Shown piece by piece: positions 44,601 through 55,448 of a DNA stretch of 64,000 nucleotides; position 1 is the first letter of the stretch, and each line of letters starts with the position of its first letter. Source of the stretch: Pyronema omphalodes (Eukaryota > Ascomycota > Pezizomycetes > Pezizales > Pyronemataceae). A model generated the notes under the pieces. It saw nothing but the letters and a program-made list of their open reading frames with translations, ran no database searches and was not told the DNA's origin. The position numbers and the translations under genes are program-made. The DNA lies in contig JAJJXM010000054.1 in the NCBI GenBank assembly GCA_024516155.1, positions 1 to 64,000 on the forward strand. The letters run 5' to 3'.

Positions 44601-45379
44601 CAGAACGAATGAACGCCATTATGGAACAATACCTCCGAGCTCACGTCAACTATCTTCAAGACGATTGGGCTGACTGGTTACCATTAGCGGAATTCGCTGC
44701 GAATAACCAAGCATCCGAGACAACGGGAACTTCCCCGTTCTTTGCCAATAAAGGATTCGACCCCCGTTGTCAATTCGATTGACGTCCAGCAGCTACGAAC
44801 GATGGAAACGATCGACGGGCCCGCACAACTTCGAAAACCCTCGCCGAAATCCATAACCATTTACGAGCTGAAATCAATAGAGCTAATCTACGTTATCAAG
44901 AGAATGCCGATAAACATCGACTCCCGTCACCGAATTATCAGCCCGGAGATCTGGTATGGATGAATGCCCGCAATTGGAAAACCCGTCGACCCTCCCGGAA
45001 ATTAGACAACAAACGTTACGGACCCCTCAAGATTATCGCCAAAGTATCCCCCTATGCCTATCGATTAGAACTTCCTCCGACAATGAAATGCCACAACGTT
45101 CAACATGTTTCCCTATTGGAACCCGCTGCGAATCACCCCTACCCCGGTCAACAATCAGACCCACCACCCCCGGTGGAAATCGACGGTGAAGACGAATACT
45201 TCATCGAAGCTATCCTCGACTCCCGAATCCACCGGAAGAAACTCCAGTATATGGTTAAATGGGTTGGATACGATATGCCCGATTGGGAACCCGCCGAACT
45301 CCATTCCGACAGTAAAGCCGTTGACGACTTTCATAAAAAGTATCCCGATAAACCGGGACCCCTCCACAACTTATCTTAA
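41659..45379 (+). pseudogene. Pol of B2: near-complete, two 1-nt deletions and one stop
   Basis: After the slip the frame is lost by one base near 41832 (AAATCG against AAAATCG in B1), just before the protease DCGCTG site, and by a second near 41935 (A5 against A6). From there one long frame runs to 44782: RT with YLDD ([12 protein letters not shown]), RNase H (VETDASDYVSAGV), an integrase HHCC (GHPGRSKTLEYL to CHTCQR), and the DDE core ([25 protein letters not shown]). A TGA at 44780-44782 (TTA in B1) separates the integrase from the same-frame remainder with GDLVWMNARNW and a chromodomain ending 45379. It is the better-preserved family B copy. Confidence 0.92.
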
Positions 45380-45418
45380 AAGTTACTTCGCCGGAGCTCA
45401 GTCCAAGAAGGGGGATCC

Positions 45419-46558
45419 TGTCACGGCTCGAGAATTATTACCTTCCCCCTCCTCGTCATTCATTCACCTATTATCATTCGCTTCATTATCCAGCACTCGT
45501 TTGTTTATTCATTTCTATTATCCATCGGTCTTCGATCATCACTCGTCACTTGCCTGGGTTAGGGTTGCGCTCAATTCCCAAATTGTCAAAAAGGTCACGT
45601 GACTTACCCCCAGGGTTAGGGGTCAGCTCGGATCCCTTTTCGGAAATTCCATACCTACGGTCTACCGATCATCTTATCCGATTAGATAAGATCGGTCACG
45701 TGTTCTAATCAATAGTAGATCAGTATGCACGCGCACTGGTCTACTAATGTGCGCACACGTGACTAGGGCTAGGGCACGATCATCTTATCGATAAGATAAG
45801 ATCTAGTCATGTGACCTTATCAGTATTGCACCATCTTTCCAATCGCAGCTGATCTGGTTTCACGTGACTAGGGTTAGGGTTGCACCCGCACGCACACAAA
45901 CTAGGGTTAGGTTTGTGACCGTACGCGCATAGCTAGGGTTAGGGTTACGGACACACGCGCACGATTAGGGTTACGGAAGCGCGCGCGTGACTACGCTTAG
46001 GGTTACGCTAGCGCGCACGCGAAGTACGCTACCGCGCACGCGAGTTACGCTATCGCGCACGCGAGATACGCTAACGAGCGCGCGACGAGGCTGTGCACGC
46101 AAACACGCTAATTTGGTACGAACGCGTTAGCGCGTCTAGAACGCGCAACCGCGACCGCGTTGTTTACTTAGTCATTTTTCAGGAAAATTCTGCAAGTAGT
46201 GGCTCGGCGTGTAAGGAGGAAAAATTGTATATAAGAGGATTGTTTCTTTGTTTGTTTATTTTGTTTTTCTTTTCTCCTTACACAGTTATTTGTTTATTTA
46301 CAAATTCAAATACTTTGTCGAAAATCTTTGTTTACGTCCTCGTTCTCGTCCCCGTCTTTGGATCTCTTTGTCCCTTGAAATCTTTGTTTATTTCCTTAAC
46401 TTCTAAACACAGAAAGTCTTTAAGTTGATGCTAGACACAGCTTAAGAGTTTCTAACGTTGAAGTTATTATAAGGATATATCCATTGAACTCAAGAGTGAA
46501 TAATTGAGAAGAGCCCTCAGGTTCTCCGTCAGCTATCTCTCCCTTGTTCGCCGTTACA
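45419..46558 (+). repeat. Family B right LTR (c)
   Basis: 1140 bp, same termini and motifs as LTR (b). It ends abutting the copia integrase sequence at 46559 with no matching target duplication at the far left end of the tandem. Confidence 0.94.
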
Positions 46559-49119
46559 TCAGCTATGAACCAGTTCCACCCTACACTCAGGATAAAAATG
46601 GCATAGCGGAACGAATGATCAGAACCATCAACACCAAAGCAAGATGCATGCTGTTGGATGCTGAACTACCGATGAGATTCTGGGCAGAGGCAGTCCGAAC
46701 TGCATGTTACCTGCATCAGCGCACACCCAATGCGAGCCTTCTTCACAGAATATCACCCTGTGAAGCACTTACAGGCAGCGTTCCAAAACTTCATCACCTG
46801 CGGCGCTTTGGTTGCACAGGTTATAAATGGATACCCAAGGAGCAGAGAACAAACAATAATTTTGGGCCACGCTCAAAACCTTGCATGTTCCTGGGTTATG
46901 TGCATAAGACCACTAAAATATGGCGTCTATGGGACTTTCAGCAGAAGAAATCAATAGAATGTTCAAATGTTATATGGAGAGAGGAACAAAATGCATATGA
47001 AGCGAATATGAGTGATGCTGAGGCTTTCATTCAGAAAGTTGAAGAAGACATTACCTTCCCCACTGAGGATGAAGAAGCCGAGCAATCGGAAGAAGAAGAC
47101 CCCAGCAATGCCTTGTTGAGCACTGGGCATGTTACAAGTAAGCATACCTGAAAGGCAGACAACCTTTTATTTTACTTTATTCCCAATATTGTACAAGCTT
47201 CTTGAGGAATACACATTTTACATATTAACGAGTTGTCATTGATGAAGAACCCCGTGTGGTGTCCTTAAAAAGAAAAAAAAACAAATTATTCCTTTTTCTT
47301 CTTCATTGTATCCTTGAAAAACAGAATCTAATATATCTTGATAGACTCCTACATGGCACGACGGCTGACAAGGAAAGCGAGAAGAATCATCAACAGACAA
47401 ACAATACAGAAAGCCCTTCAAGCAACTGGTGATGCATTCACATCAGCACAGGAGTCACAAATCCTCTCGGTGATTGATGAGATCAACAATACAGCATCAT
47501 GTACATCAGACCCGGGGACCTACAAGGAGGCAATGAATGGACCCAACCGCCAAGAGTGGGAGCAGGCAACTATCGAAGAATGGAACGCTATTTTGCAAAA
47601 CAATACTTTTGAAATATTCAAGGATTGTCAACTTCAGCCAAAAGAAACTCATCATGAGCCTCTAGAGACACAGAATATTCATATATCCATTCCCTTTGGC
47701 ACAAAACCAATTGGCAGCAGATGGGTTTACAGGACTAAGCGTAATCCAGATGGCTCAACTAGGTACAAAGTACGCTTGGTAGTCAAGGGCTATCAACAGG
47801 TGCAGGGAGTTGACTATAATGAAACCTTTGCACCAGTTTCAAAATTACCTACACTTCGTCTTCTGCTGGCTACATGCGCAAGAAACAACTGGAAAATCCA
47901 TCATCTTGATGTTGTTACTGCTTTTCTCGACCCAAAGATTGACAATGACAATATCTTGATGCAGTTGCCAGAAGGTATAGACTGGGTTGATAGGCGAATC
48001 CCAACAGGAGCAAAGGTTAGGTTATTGAAAGCACTATATGGCCTAAAGCAATCTCCACGCCTATGGTATGAGGCCATTAATTCTTTCTTGCTATCTCTTG
48101 GATTCAAACAATCAACGGCAGATCAGAATCTCTATGTCAAGGCTGGAGTGCTCCTTCTACTCTATGTTGACGACATCCTGATTGTCAACACTTCCGGTAC
48201 AAATTCTCCAAATGCAGCACAATCTGTCATCACAGCACTCAAAGGGAAATACAAGATGACGGATTTGGGCGAAGCAAAGCGTTTTTTGGGATTGGAAATT
48301 CATCGAGATGAGAAAGGAATATCTCTAGGTCAAGCATCATACATAAACATGATGCTCAAAAAGTTTGGCATGGAAAATCGTCGAGACATATCCAATCCTC
48401 TTGATCCAAATATCAGGCTGGAAAATGGGGAGTGTGAGGACAATGCAGCTGACCGAGATATATATCTTTCACTTGTTGGGTCTCTCATGTATACAGCTCT
48501 AGGGACCCGTCCTGATATATCTTTTGCTGTCAGCTCGCTAAGCAGGTATAATGCAGCACCACTGGCCACACACTTGACAGCAGCCAAACGAGTTCTGAGA
48601 TATTTGAAAACAACATCCCAATTTCGATTAAATTTTCCTGCTGTGAGCCATGATCTACAGGGTTTCACAGACTCAGATTGGGCAGGATGCCGTTCAACCA
48701 GAAAATCAGTTGGAGGAAATATCTTTCAAATCAACAATAGCACCATCAGCTGGAAATCAAAGAGTCAAACTGTTGTTGCTCTCTGTACGCTGGAAGCAGA
48801 GTTTATTGCCTGCTCTGATGGTACCAAGGAAGCTATTTGGCTTAGCCGGCTAGAAGCTGATATGTTGCAACTTCCGAGGATTAAAACAGTCCAAATGGCC
48901 TGTGATAATCAAGGAGCTATAAAATTTATCAAATCTGGAATTGCCACGGTCAAAACCAAACACATCGATGTCAAACACATGCACACCCATGATGAAGATA
49001 AAAAGGGAAATATCAACTTCCATTACATAGAATCACAAAATAATCTTGCTGACATTATGACGAAACCGCAACCAGTTCCACTGCATCAGGAACTTACAAA
49101 GAAGCTGGGAATCTACTAA
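46559..49119 (+). pseudogene. Copia Pol fragment (integrase C-part, RT, RNase H) with a likely intron
   Basis: The integrase part has PYTQDKNGIAERMIRTINTK, FWAEAVRTACYL, HLRRFGC and CMFLGYV. RT has GSRWVYRTKRNPDGS, VRLVVKGYQQVQGVDY, ETFAPVSKL, LYGLKQSPRLWY and the catalytic YVDDILI. RNase H has TDSDWAGC, LEAEFIA, CDNQGAIKF and KTKHIDVKH. A stop-containing stretch separates integrase (stop at 47151) from RT. Removing 47138-47344 (GTAAGC to TTGATAG, CTAAT branch-like motif about 15 nt before the acceptor) joins the two in the same frame, so it looks like a 207-bp intron. The RT-RNase H part, 593 codons, is intact. It lacks the N-terminal half, so it cannot move by itself. Confidence 0.88.
47138..47344 (+). 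other. Putative intron in copia pol
   Basis: Donor A|GTAAGC, acceptor CTTGATAG|ACTCC, phase 1, frame preserved. Other AG acceptors nearby (such as AAACAG at 47324) lead to stops. At 207 bp it is longer than the 76-bp intron of the KDZ gene. An insertion that happens to look like an intron is the alternative. Confidence 0.5.
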
Positions 49120-49300
49120 GAAAAAAAAAAAAAAAAAAAAAAAAAAAACACAAAAAAGGGGAGAAAGAAACAGGGGGTGCTTACGCATTGGTTATTGAAC
49201 CAAATTTTTCTTTGGATATTCTTATTTATTTTTGTTTTTCTTTTTGTTATCAAGAAAGGTTTAGATGAGCTGTGGAAACCTTCCTCTCCAAGAGGGGGTG

Positions 49301-49512
49301 TGTTGAAAACGGACCGGTCATGTTGAATAGTCAACATGACAAGGACATATTGAAACAGCCATGTCCGTACTGGTCATGTTGCTTGGAGGAGTACGGTTCC
49401 CAGTATATAAACTGTAGTTAGAACCGTTCGTTAACAATAATCCAACTCACTTTACAAACTCAGTTAAATACCATCCATCCCAACCAACCCTCCAATCATT
49501 CCAATCATAACA
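49301..49512 (+). repeat. Probable 3' LTR of the copia element
   Basis: Begins TGTTGAAAACGG directly after the polypurine tract and contains a perfect 9-bp inverted repeat TCATGTTGA/TCAACATGA (49318-49339) and a TATA box TATATAAAC (49404-49412). The end is set provisionally at CATAACA; no second copy or TSD confirms it. Confidence 0.5.
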
Positions 49513-49559
49513 TCTATTACCCCACCCCAAACCAGTTTCCACAGTTTTTCACAGTTCAC

Positions 49560-49910
49560 CTGATTTACCAAGCGTTTCATTCAATTCGCCGGTTTTCGCA
49601 GTATACACAGTTTACACAGTTCAACCAGTATAACCAGTATAACCAGTTTACACAGTTTACACAGTATAACCAGTCCATACTACTGCCAGTAAACTGACCT
49701 GGTCGCCGTATACAGTTCTCATATTCCCACAGTCCATACAATCCAATAGTCCAACAGTCCATACAGTTCCCATATTCCCATATTCCATACAGTCCATACA
49801 GTCCAATAGTCCAACAGTCCGTATAGTCCATACAGTTTATACAATCCAACAGTCCGTATAGTCCATACAGTCCATACAGTCCATACAGTCCAATAGTCCA
49901 TTTTACCCAT
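49560..49910. repeat. CAGT-based minisatellite
   Basis: Short units of CAGTTTACA, CAGTATAAC, CAGTCCATA and CAGTCCAATAGTCCAA, period about 8-12 bp. Tyr/Trp/Leu-rich ORFs on the minus strand are artefacts of the period. Confidence 0.85.
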
Positions 49911-49982
49911 CATTTTACGACTAGAAGGTCTGGAAGGTCTGGATGTCTGTTTCTCACCTCACAGAAATTATGTATTCCCGAT

Positions 49983-50236
49983 ATGTGGCTATATGGCTGT
50001 ATGGCTATATGGCAGTATGACTGTATTGCTGTATGGCTGTATGGCAGTATGGCTTTATGGCTGTATGGCTGTATGGCTGTATTGCTGTATGGCTGTGTGG
50101 CTATGTGGCAGTATGGCAGTATGGCTGTATGGCTGTATGGCTGTATGGCTGTATTGCTGTATGGCTGTATTGCTATATGGCTGTATGGCCGTGTGGCTAT
50201 GTGGCTGTATAGCTGTATAGCTATGTGGCCATGTAA
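49983..50236. repeat. Octamer microsatellite (GTATGGCT)n
   Basis: GTATGGCT repeated about 30 times with GTATTGCT, GTGTGGCT and GTATGGCA variants. The MWLYGCMA-type ORFs in two frames are by-products. Confidence 0.92.
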
Positions 50237-50339
50237 ACGGAAAGCTTTATAAAATTCATAACCTCATAGCTACCCGGGCTGTGGAGTTCTGATCGGGGGT
50301 AAGATAAGATAAGATTGCGTTGTAGACTTGCGGTAGATG

Positions 50340-50660
50340 CTTTGCTTGTGACTGACTGAGTGACTATGTGATTATGTGATTATGTGATTATGTGAGCGTG
50401 GTTGCGATCACGGACTGTTACTCGCGTTGGTGCTACGGGATGGGACTGCTACGGGATGGCTGGTCGGTGCTGCTACAGGATGGGATCGTGGACTGTGGAC
50501 TGTGGACTGTGATGAACTAACTATGTTTATTGTAATGGATGGATGGATGAATGAATGTGGAATAGGCAAAGGCAAAGGCAAAGGCAAAGGCAAAGGCAAA
50601 AGAAAAGAAAAGAAAAAGAAAAAAAAAAAGAAAAGAAAGAAAAAAAAAGAAAAACTAAAA
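50340..50660. repeat. Simple repeats and purine tract
   Basis: (TGATTATG)n near 50365-50395, CTACGGGATGG duplicates near 50430-50490, GGACTGT triplet near 50488-50508, (GGCAAA)6 at about 50564-50600, then a 70-nt A/G-rich run. Confidence 0.85.
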
Positions 50661-51600
50661 ATTAAAATAATAATAAATTATGACAACAGAACAACAGAAC
50701 ATGATCCGAAATAGTGCATGAACGATGGTTGCTGTGTATAAGGGGAAGTTAGGAAATGTAAATTTTGCAGTAAGTATAGGAATGTCAGGACTCAGGAAGT
50801 AAATTGTGAGTAAGCATCATATGGAAAAAATAGGTAGTGGAGGACTTCCTATCGTTCTGTTCGCTCTATTCGGGAAGGATGGAATAACCTCAAGTTTACT
50901 TATGCTATGTTAATGGAAAATCTGAATAGACAGGGAGGTAGAGATCCCCACTGTCTATCCTAGATTCCTAGTGCTCTATTCGCGTTGTATAGAAGATATT
51001 TTTTTGTGGTGAAATAGCCCCCCCCCCCCCCGTCCGTTGCTATAGTGCGATGAGAAGTCCTCCAGTAAGGCAGTAAACAGGAGGTAAAGGGGGGTTATGA
51101 TATGCAAAATGTGAAGTAATCAAGGATGATAGCTACAATAAATTGTGCTTAGATGTCGTGGTTTGGATAGTCCATTATGTACATGATTTAGCATACAAGA
51201 TACATGAAAGTGTTAATTGTTAGAAATGAATTGGTAATGAAGAGTAACTGCAGATCGGAATATCACGACAAATGAGCGATGCTCTGGGGTTATAGCTACT
51301 AGAGATGAACGCCTAGCGTGTTACAGCAATGTATCGTAGCGAAATGTATTATCCCTAGTAGCTACAATGCGATGATGATTCACATCTCTCCACATGAAAA
51401 TTACATTAACGCCACCAGAAAATCTCAAGACACAACGTATAGATATGACCTTTCTTCATTTAATACAATTGTACAGGAATCTCCATTCCGAACTAATCAA
51501 TTCCAAAAACTTCACCAAACATAAAATATTCCAACAATTTCCACATACCGATATCAAGTAAATTAACTCCTTCCAAACCCCCAACTTCCGAAATCATCAA
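50661..51600. other. No gene seen
   Basis: AT-rich sequence with a C14 tract at about 51018. Presumed 3' flank of the minus-strand gene at 51601-53271; no recognisable ORF or RNA. Confidence 0.55.
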
Positions 51601-53271
51601 TCATCTAAACCTTACTCTCCTTTCCGCCTCTTCTCTCACAGTGTTTTTCGAAGGTTCAGTTCCCGGATAACTATCTTCTTTACACATATAACACCAATGA
51701 TGCTTACAAACCATACAATAACCACCCTGCCAAAACTTTTCCATGCCGGCCCAAGATCTATCACAACCCCAACATCTCGGCTTTATATTATTATCCTGCA
51801 ACCAATTCCACATTCTTATATCATTTTGCAAGTAACCATCACAATCCTGGGTTAGGCATTTAAAATTCCTATCCCATCTTCCTTCATGAATTTTCCAAAT
51901 CGCATGGATGGTACATTTCTCGCACCAAATATTCCCACAGAGGCCACATTCTCCACTTTTTCTATTTTCCGCATCGGGTTGAGGAAATAACATAATCTCG
52001 TAACCACAAGAAGCACAGAAATAGTCGGGTTTGCATTCGCTGTTGGGCGAAATTATTGGTGCTCGCGTACGGATTGTGCCTCTACATGTGGGTATTGGCT
52101 GGTCTGGCTTCTGGGATGACGGGGGTGGGATGACTCGCTTTCTGGGTGGCTCGCCTGGGTTTCGAGTCAAGATAAGTTGACCAGGGGGTAGACTTCCATA
52201 CCAAAATGATCCCCCGCCACGACTCACGACAGGAATTCCCCCTTGGTTGAAATAGTCAATTTGCTGGTTGCTGGGAGGGTTTCCCATAGACACAGATGTC
52301 GGTTGCGTGGTTTTTGCGGTACTGCGGTGTGCTGGGGTGTTTCGGCCACGGTTTGGGTAGTCCCTACCTTGGCTACTGGAAGATACATTCATCGAGATGC
52401 CGGAATCATTCGACTCATTCCTGAAATGACCGGGTTTTTTGGAATACCCGAGAACTGCAGGATCCTGTGTTGAAGAGAAAAATGATGAACTCCGGGGAAT
52501 CGCTGGTCCTGTAATTCTGCCACGGTTTAGATAGTCTCCACCTTGGCTACTGGAATGTTCGTTCATTGAGATGGCCGAGTTTGTATCCGAGGTATTTGTT
52601 TGCTTACCATAATATCTTAAATAAGCAGAACCATCAGGATCCCGTCTTGTGGAGTAGTATGAAGGCATTGGTTTTGGTGTTTTCTCGGGGTATTTGCCTG
52701 TATTTGGATTTTCTCCGGCTTTGTTATCAACGTTTTCTTTACCAGATGATTCCGAGTGCAACGGCTGCGTATTTTCCTCTTCAGGACTGTCTCCATCGGA
52801 ACCAATGATATCCTCCCAGGTGCGTCCCGTGTACTTCTTTCTACTTGCTTTTCGTAAAAGTTCATGAAAAGCCGGTATAGCCCGAGGTTTTTCCCGTCCA
52901 TATCCGATACTTCCGTACACGGGTGCATCAGCGGAATCTAAAAACTTCTCAGCCGGGTGTTTCTGCTGAATTGATATAGCGCGAAGAACAGCTCCTCTCT
53001 CATCATCCACACTTGTTTTTGAATGATTTGATACCGCAACACCGGAACATTTTGTACACCAATACCCGTCACAGGTTGAACAATATGCTTGCATTTTTGA
53101 TTGATGATCTTGGTGTGCATGAACTGCTACTATTTGCGAGTTGTACATCTTTAGCACATTATTACATGACTTGCAGACTGGTAATGCTCGGTTTATGAGT
53201 TCGTCTGGCGTTATCTGCACGTATTTTGTGAGAATCCCTTCGGTGCATTGCTGCTGCTTTTGATGCGCCAT
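51601..53271 (-). CDS. Unrecognised protein with three CxxCxxxWCxxC zinc-knuckle modules
   Basis: Single-exon ORF of 556 aa, ATG at 53271 (MAHQKQQQC). It has three cysteine clusters of one design: C33-x2-C36 with C64STC67-DGYW-C72TKC75; C419ASC422 with C442GLC445-GNIW-C450EKC453 plus C472 and C477; C500WGC503 with C519MVC522-KHHW-C527YMC530. Each CxxC pair followed by CxxCxxxWCxxC should bind Zn2+, a layout that recalls IBR/RING-between-RING or zinc-ribbon folds, but I cannot name the family. The middle (about 155-350) is low complexity and holds three diverged copies of an ISMN-SSSQG-DYxNRGR repeat (about 234-252, 291-310, 327-345). No signal peptide or membrane segment. A host gene is likelier than a transposon gene because no element ends surround it. 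Role unknown; protein or nucleic-acid binding would be inference. Confidence 0.7.
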   Translation of the reverse strand: MAHQKQQQCTEGILTKYVQITPDELINRALPVCKSCNNVLKMYNSQIVAVHAHQDHQSKMQAYCSTCDGYWCTKCSGVAVSNHSKTSVDDERGAVLRAISIQQKHPAEKFLDSADAPVYGSIGYGREKPRAIPAFHELLRKASRKKYTGRTWEDIIGSDGDSPEEENTQPLHSESSGKENVDNKAGENPNTGKYPEKTPKPMPSYYSTRRDPDGSAYLRYYGKQTNTSDTNSAISMNEHSSSQGGDYLNRGRITGPAIPRSSSFFSSTQDPAVLGYSKKPGHFRNESNDSGISMNVSSSSQGRDYPNRGRNTPAHRSTAKTTQPTSVSMGNPPSNQQIDYFNQGGIPVVSRGGGSFWYGSLPPGQLILTRNPGEPPRKRVIPPPSSQKPDQPIPTCRGTIRTRAPIISPNSECKPDYFCASCGYEIMLFPQPDAENRKSGECGLCGNIWCEKCTIHAIWKIHEGRWDRNFKCLTQDCDGYLQNDIRMWNWLQDNNIKPRCWGCDRSWAGMEKFWQGGYCMVCKHHWCYMCKEDSYPGTEPSKNTVREEAERRVRFR

Positions 53272-54297
53272 GATGAGGGTTTCTGGATTTTATTTACTGT
53301 GTTGAAGCTGTGTTTTGTAAAGTTGTTACTGTGAGGTGAATTGACAATTTAGGCAAGAGGTTGCGCTTAAGGTGATAGCAACTGGGATGCTAGATGGGGA
53401 GAGAGTAGATTGCTGGTGGTAGGATCTCGTGGCCTCTGAAAATGCGATAAACCGTCAGCTTAATCGGTATATTGAGGATATTCTGGAATTTACAGTAGAA
53501 CCAAAATCTAGTAAAAGACACAAATATCAGTAGTCGGTTTAGATACTAAAAAGGTATCCGGTAGATCTCCAAAAAATAACGGTCGACGAGTAAATCCACT
53601 CTTTAAGGTAAGGTGCTATTTCCGTCGACTTTCTAAAAAGATACAAGGATAATCGATACAAGTAATAATTCGGAAAAATAAACTATCGTGCTATAGGATT
53701 AAGGATAAGATGAAAATCGAGATTGTATGGAGCGGGGTGGGGGATGAAAGAGGAGGGAGGAGGGAGGGAGGAGGATCGATTATGGAGGTCCGAAACCTCA
53801 AGAGGAACATGAAAGCACAGACCAAATGGAACACATCAACATTTTCAATTGTATTCGTCCAAGCTCTTTCTCACGATGAACCAAGATCATGTGTGCACCA
53901 GCCCAAAGGAATAAGACCGCTAGAGTCCAATGCTTCTGCACCCATTTAACAAGACAGGGCTTTGTGACAAATTTTTGCGCGTATGATTCTATGAAAAAGC
54001 ATAAATAAAATTCTCTTAGAGCGCAAGAATAACCCAAAGTATCATGCATCAGGTATAAGCCGAGGGGAATCCTGAAAATAAGCCTCTAAGACACCGAGTG
54101 ATCCGTCATGAAAGTCGAGAGGGGTGTCTGTCGTCCGAGATGAATCCTGGTCCGTGAGTTGCAGCCCAGAAGGTAGTAGGCGAGAAGGACCTTGAAACTC
54201 TCAAACTAGAAGCGGTGATAAGAACTTGTGCTATCGGAGACGGCTTCTCAAGAGGAGCAGATGTGGAAGGCGCGGAGTCATTATCCGTCCCGATTGC
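53272..54297. other. No gene seen
   Basis: Upstream of the zinc-knuckle gene; contains a GGGAGG-rich stretch (about 53740-53775). Sequence from about 54050 onward is the decayed 3' part of the first PAM2-like paralog. Confidence 0.5.
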
Positions 54298-54489
54298 TTA
54301 GCCTGAGGCTGGGGTGAACATGGTGGCAGAGATACTCGGGTGCTTTGCATCTTCGAGATTGTGCATCGAAGAGACAGCTGGTGTTAATATGGCGGCATGT
54401 GGATTCGGGGGTGATGCACCTTCAAGATTGACAGTCGAGGTAGCAGCATTAGTTAGAGAAGGTGAAAAAGTAGTATTTGTGTAGTACAT
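54298..54489 (-). pseudogene. Decayed PAM2-array paralog (unit 0)
   Basis: From the ATG at 54489 the 63-codon ORF aligns to the three intact paralogs: SPSLTNAATSTVNLEG corresponds to SNAATLTANLGS, followed by degenerate motifs NPHAAILTPA and SISATMFTPA. A stop at 54298 precedes an in-frame continuation (about 54240-54180) with SPIAQVLITA at the place of the fourth motif. The key Leu-Asn and Phe residues are largely lost, so it is probably a pseudogene. Confidence 0.6.
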
Positions 54490-54939
54490 GTGAGTAGTCT
54501 TCGTGGGTGAGCTAAAACATAGAACATGAAAATATAAGTCCTTGGATTTGATGGGGTATGTCATTGTCTGGCAGTTTGAAACGATGGAGAGCTCGGGATC
54601 GGACGCGGTGGGGGGGATTGTGGGCATTTCAAGGAAATCTGTCAATGCGGCCGTCACAGGCTAAAAGCCAGTATGTATTGCTCTATAGTACTCCTATCTG
54701 TGTTTATTACAGTCGCCAGGCGGACATTGTCACTTTCACGAGCGGAAGACCCTATCTGTTGCGGTTGAAGGCATATCTAGTGATATTATTCGGTTTCAGC
54801 TAGGTTTTTTGACGGTCCAGTAAAGCCGAGGATAGCGCCAGATATGTTACTGCAAAACCATCGAAATATGACACAGGGAAACAAAGCTCTTGGATCTCTC
54901 TGAAGGCGACATGTCCCCACTGACTATATACCCGTTATT

Positions 54940-55269
54940 TTAGACCAGCAATCCATAATTAATTCTCGGCAATATATGGTACCTATTGCATGACACAGTT
55001 GAATGCTGTGGAGAACAGTCAAGCAAAAAACGGAGATTACGCAGTGAAAAGGTGTAGCGAGGGACGGAGGTCATCATGGGGTCGGGATATCGCGTCGTAG
55101 GCCTAGTGTGGCAGGAGTACCGCGCGAAAATACTCCTCTCACATTTCTTTGCGCTCGCCACATTGACAACATCACCACCCTGTAACAACAAGCACAGTAG
55201 GTTTGGACACCCGAATATCACAAAAGAACGGACCACAAACAATTCTTGGAACACAAACATAAATTCCAA
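54940..55269 (-). other. Conserved block downstream of the unit 1 PAM2 gene
   Basis: An ORF with the conserved peptide VASAKKCERSIFARYSCH and TTRYPDPMMTS, shared with units 2 (57820-58068) and 3 (60881-61093). It could be a second small gene, a 3' exon of the PAM2 gene, or simply a conserved duplicated segment. GCAA|GTAAAG and TTGTTGTTACAG|G in unit 1 look like splice sites, but the acceptor is not kept in the other units. Confidence 0.35.
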
Positions 55270-55448
55270 TCAGAGTTGTGGTGGGAGCTTTACTTGCGTT
55301 ACGGTGCTCGGAGGTAGAAGAAGTTGAGCAGTTCGGGAGCAGTAACATCAGGGAGCGGCGGGGGAAATCAAAGTATCACCAGCGAAGTCTACTTTTGTAA
55401 AATCAACATTCATTATCGTCAAGTGAAATAATTATCATTAGCATTTAG

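Larger units (their letters stand above)
32023..46558 (+). mobile_element. Tandem chromovirus, family B: LTR-int-LTR-int-LTR
   Basis: Three LTRs (32023-34032 with a nested insertion, 39166-40302, 45419-46558) separate two internal regions (34033-39165 = B1; 40303-45418 = B2). LTRs begin TGTCACGGCTCGAG and end TTCGCCGTTACA; the polypurine tract is AAGAAGGGGGATCC. The flanks CCCAC (left) and TCAGC (right) do not match, the left flank is inside a LINE and the right flank inside a copia integrase. This suggests LTR-LTR recombination between two separate insertions with loss of the DNA between them. Confidence 0.93.
46559..49512 (+). mobile_element. Ty1/copia element, 5'-truncated
   Basis: Retains the C-terminal half of integrase, RT and RNase H, a polypurine tract (AAGAGGGGG, 49290-49298) and a probable 3' LTR from 49301. 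The 5' LTR, gag, protease and integrase zinc finger are missing at the junction with family B. The right limit is uncertain because there is no second LTR to compare. Confidence 0.85.

Noticed and set aside
49577..50252. Tyr/Leu/Gly/Trp periodic ORFs (YGLYGL, MWLYGCMA)
   Set aside because: Products of octamer and decamer microsatellites; frames are interchangeable.
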